Assembly: GCA_963749675.1 (NCBI GenBank)
Contig: CAVVNT010000010.1
Coordinates: 248,001-312,000 of the forward strand
Source: Roseitranquillus sp963749675
GTDB lineage: Bacteria > Pseudomonadota > Alphaproteobacteria > Rhodobacterales > Rhodobacteraceae
Direction of reading: 5' to 3'
Length of the DNA: 64,000 bases
A program made the position numbers and the translations under genes. The notes under the pieces are model-generated. The model made no database searches. It was given only the letters and a program-made list of their open reading frames with translations, and was not told where the DNA came from. Shown piece after piece: positions 63,081 to 64,000 of the stretch (position 1 is its first letter; each line of letters begins with the position of its first letter).

Positions 63081-64000
63081 ATGACCAACAGACGCACGTT
63101 CCTGACCGGCGCAGCGGCGGTCGGCACCGGTGCCCTCGCCGCGCCCGCGGTGCATGGACAATCACCAATCCGTTGGCGGATGCAGACCTATGCGGGTCCC
63201 GCCCTGGCCGAGCACGTCATCAAGCCCCAGATCGACCAGTTCAACCAGGTCGCCGAAGGCCAGATGGAGATCGAGCTCTACTTCGCCGACCAGCTGGTGC
63301 CGACCTCGGAGCTTTTCAGGTCGATGCAGCGCGGAACGATCGACGCGGTGCAGTCCGACGATGACTCGATGCAAAGTCCGACCGAGGTCACGGTGTTCGG
63401 CGGCTACTTCCCGTTCGCCTGCCGCTACTCGCTCGACGTCCCAGTGCTCTTCAACCAGTACGGCCTCGGCGAGATCTGGGACGAGCAGTACTCGGCCGTC
63501 GGCGTGAAGCACATCTCAGCCGGCGCGTGGGATCCGTGCCACTTCGCCACGAAGGAGCCTATCCGCTCCCTCGCCGACCTGCAGGGCAAGCGCGTCTTCA
63601 CCTTTCCGACCGCGGGCCGCTTCCTCAGCCAGTTCGGCGTCGTGCCGGTGACCCTGCCGTGGGAGGATATCGAGGTCGCAGTGCAGACCGGAGAACTCGA
63701 CGGCATCGCCTGGTCCGGCATCACCGAGGACTACACCGTCGGCTGGGCCGACGTGACCGACTACTTCCTGACCAACAACATCTCGGGCGCCTGGGCGGGG
63801 TCGTTCTTTGCGAACATGGACCGCTGGAACGAGCTGCCGGACAACCTCAAGACGCTGGTGCAGATGGCCTTCGACAGCTCGCACTACTATCGCCAGTGGT
63901 GGTACTGGGGCGGTGAGGCGGCCCTGCGCGTTCGCGGCGAGAAGATGCAGCTGACCTCTATCCCCGACGAGGAATGGCAGCAGGTCGAGGACGCTGCCGA
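63081..64000 (+). CDS. TRAP transporter substrate-binding protein (DctP), 3' partial
   Basis: Periplasmic binding protein running off the window, 306 codons visible with no stop; family length is about 350-380. A Tat-type signal (TNRRTFLTGAAAVGTGALAAPAVHG, Arg-Arg-x-Phe-Leu) is followed by SPIRWRMQTYAGPALAEHVIKPQ. ATG 63081 is behind the strong site AAGGAGG. DLQGKRVFTFPTAGRFLSQFG and VQTGELDGIAWSGITEDY are DctP-family blocks; an Arg or Trp near these usually binds the carboxylate. The similar subgroup is used for alpha-keto acids in related bacteria, but the substrate is not fixed here. Confidence 0.93.
   Translation, partial: MTNRRTFLTGAAAVGTGALAAPAVHGQSPIRWRMQTYAGPALAEHVIKPQIDQFNQVAEGQMEIELYFADQLVPTSELFRSMQRGTIDAVQSDDDSMQSPTEVTVFGGYFPFACRYSLDVPVLFNQYGLGEIWDEQYSAVGVKHISAGAWDPCHFATKEPIRSLADLQGKRVFTFPTAGRFLSQFGVVPVTLPWEDIEVAVQTGELDGIAWSGITEDYTVGWADVTDYFLTNNISGAWAGSFFANMDRWNELPDNLKTLVQMAFDSSHYYRQWWYWGGEAALRVRGEKMQLTSIPDEEWQQVEDAA

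Noticed and set aside
1..64000. CRISPR array, tRNA, rRNA
   Set aside because: No regularly spaced repeats were seen, and no stretch resembled rRNA or folded as a tRNA on reading both strands. Short RNAs could still be missed without a covariance search.

Overview
The window is GC-rich DNA, densely packed with genes on both strands. The gene families and neighbourhoods fit an alphaproteobacterium, most likely of the Rhodobacterales: a fused MrpA/B antiporter subunit, accD followed by folC, a stand-alone mnmD next to a FAD-dependent oxidoreductase, glnK-amtB, a TAXI-type TRAP transporter and Tat-exported TRAP binding proteins. This assignment rests on family recognition only.

Layout. 1-2689: a partial S-formylglutathione hydrolase, then three tightly coupled genes (YaiI/UPF0178, HAD hydrolase, ornithine cyclodeaminase family). 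2690-3179: intergenic. 3180-9049: complete Mrp/Mnh/Pha cation/proton antiporter operon (AB, C, D, E, F, G). 9154-10928: ZapE-like ATPase and an unknown membrane-anchored protein. 10935-13401 (minus): accD and folC. 13502-16239 (minus): TAXI TRAP transporter, divergent from a broken amidase (16374-17952). 17949-25959: CPBP protease, ilvD, an old-yellow-enzyme/FAD oxidoreductase, LysR regulator, peroxidase-like protein, GNAT, molybdopterin-binding protein. 26006-28965: sfsA, map, rsmD, peroxiredoxin. 28965-29517: IS630 relic. 29724-34872 (minus): FAD oxidoreductase, glutamine-synthetase-like enzyme, aldehyde dehydrogenase and iron alcohol dehydrogenase, a set that resembles a gamma-glutamyl-amine catabolic route. 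34923-43315: mnmD, EamA transporter, lytic transglycosylase, dapA, smpB, trxC, sseA, GNAT, aminotransferase. 43447-45581: three-gene envelope/stress operon behind a possible ECF-type promoter. 45693-46970: persulfide-dioxygenase-like plus rhodanese pair. 47036-48742 (minus): glnK-amtB. 48989-58398: penicillin-binding protein 1A, mlaA/mlaC, RidA, GDPD, a DUF482 protein, pterin dehydratase, serine hydrolase, DUF167, trans-sulfuration PLP enzyme. 58395-59857: scar of IS481 and IS110 pieces. 60156-64000: transglutaminase-like protein and a DctQ/M/P TRAP operon running off the window.

The most striking general property is damage. About fifteen otherwise well-conserved genes, some normally essential (folC) or important (mrcA, amtB, the mrp genes), carry single-base insertions or deletions or an in-frame stop. 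All three stop codons occur, and both reading frames around each lesion are well conserved. Sequence or assembly error is the simplest explanation, with recent decay as the alternative. These genes are listed as pseudogenes over their full extent, with the lesion stated. I see no CRISPR array, no tRNA or rRNA gene and no phage. No clearly new multi-gene system stands out; the best candidates for follow-up are the 43.3-45.6 kb stress operon, the 45.7 kb sulfur pair with its palindrome, the gamma-glutamyl cluster, and the IS110/IS481 scar.
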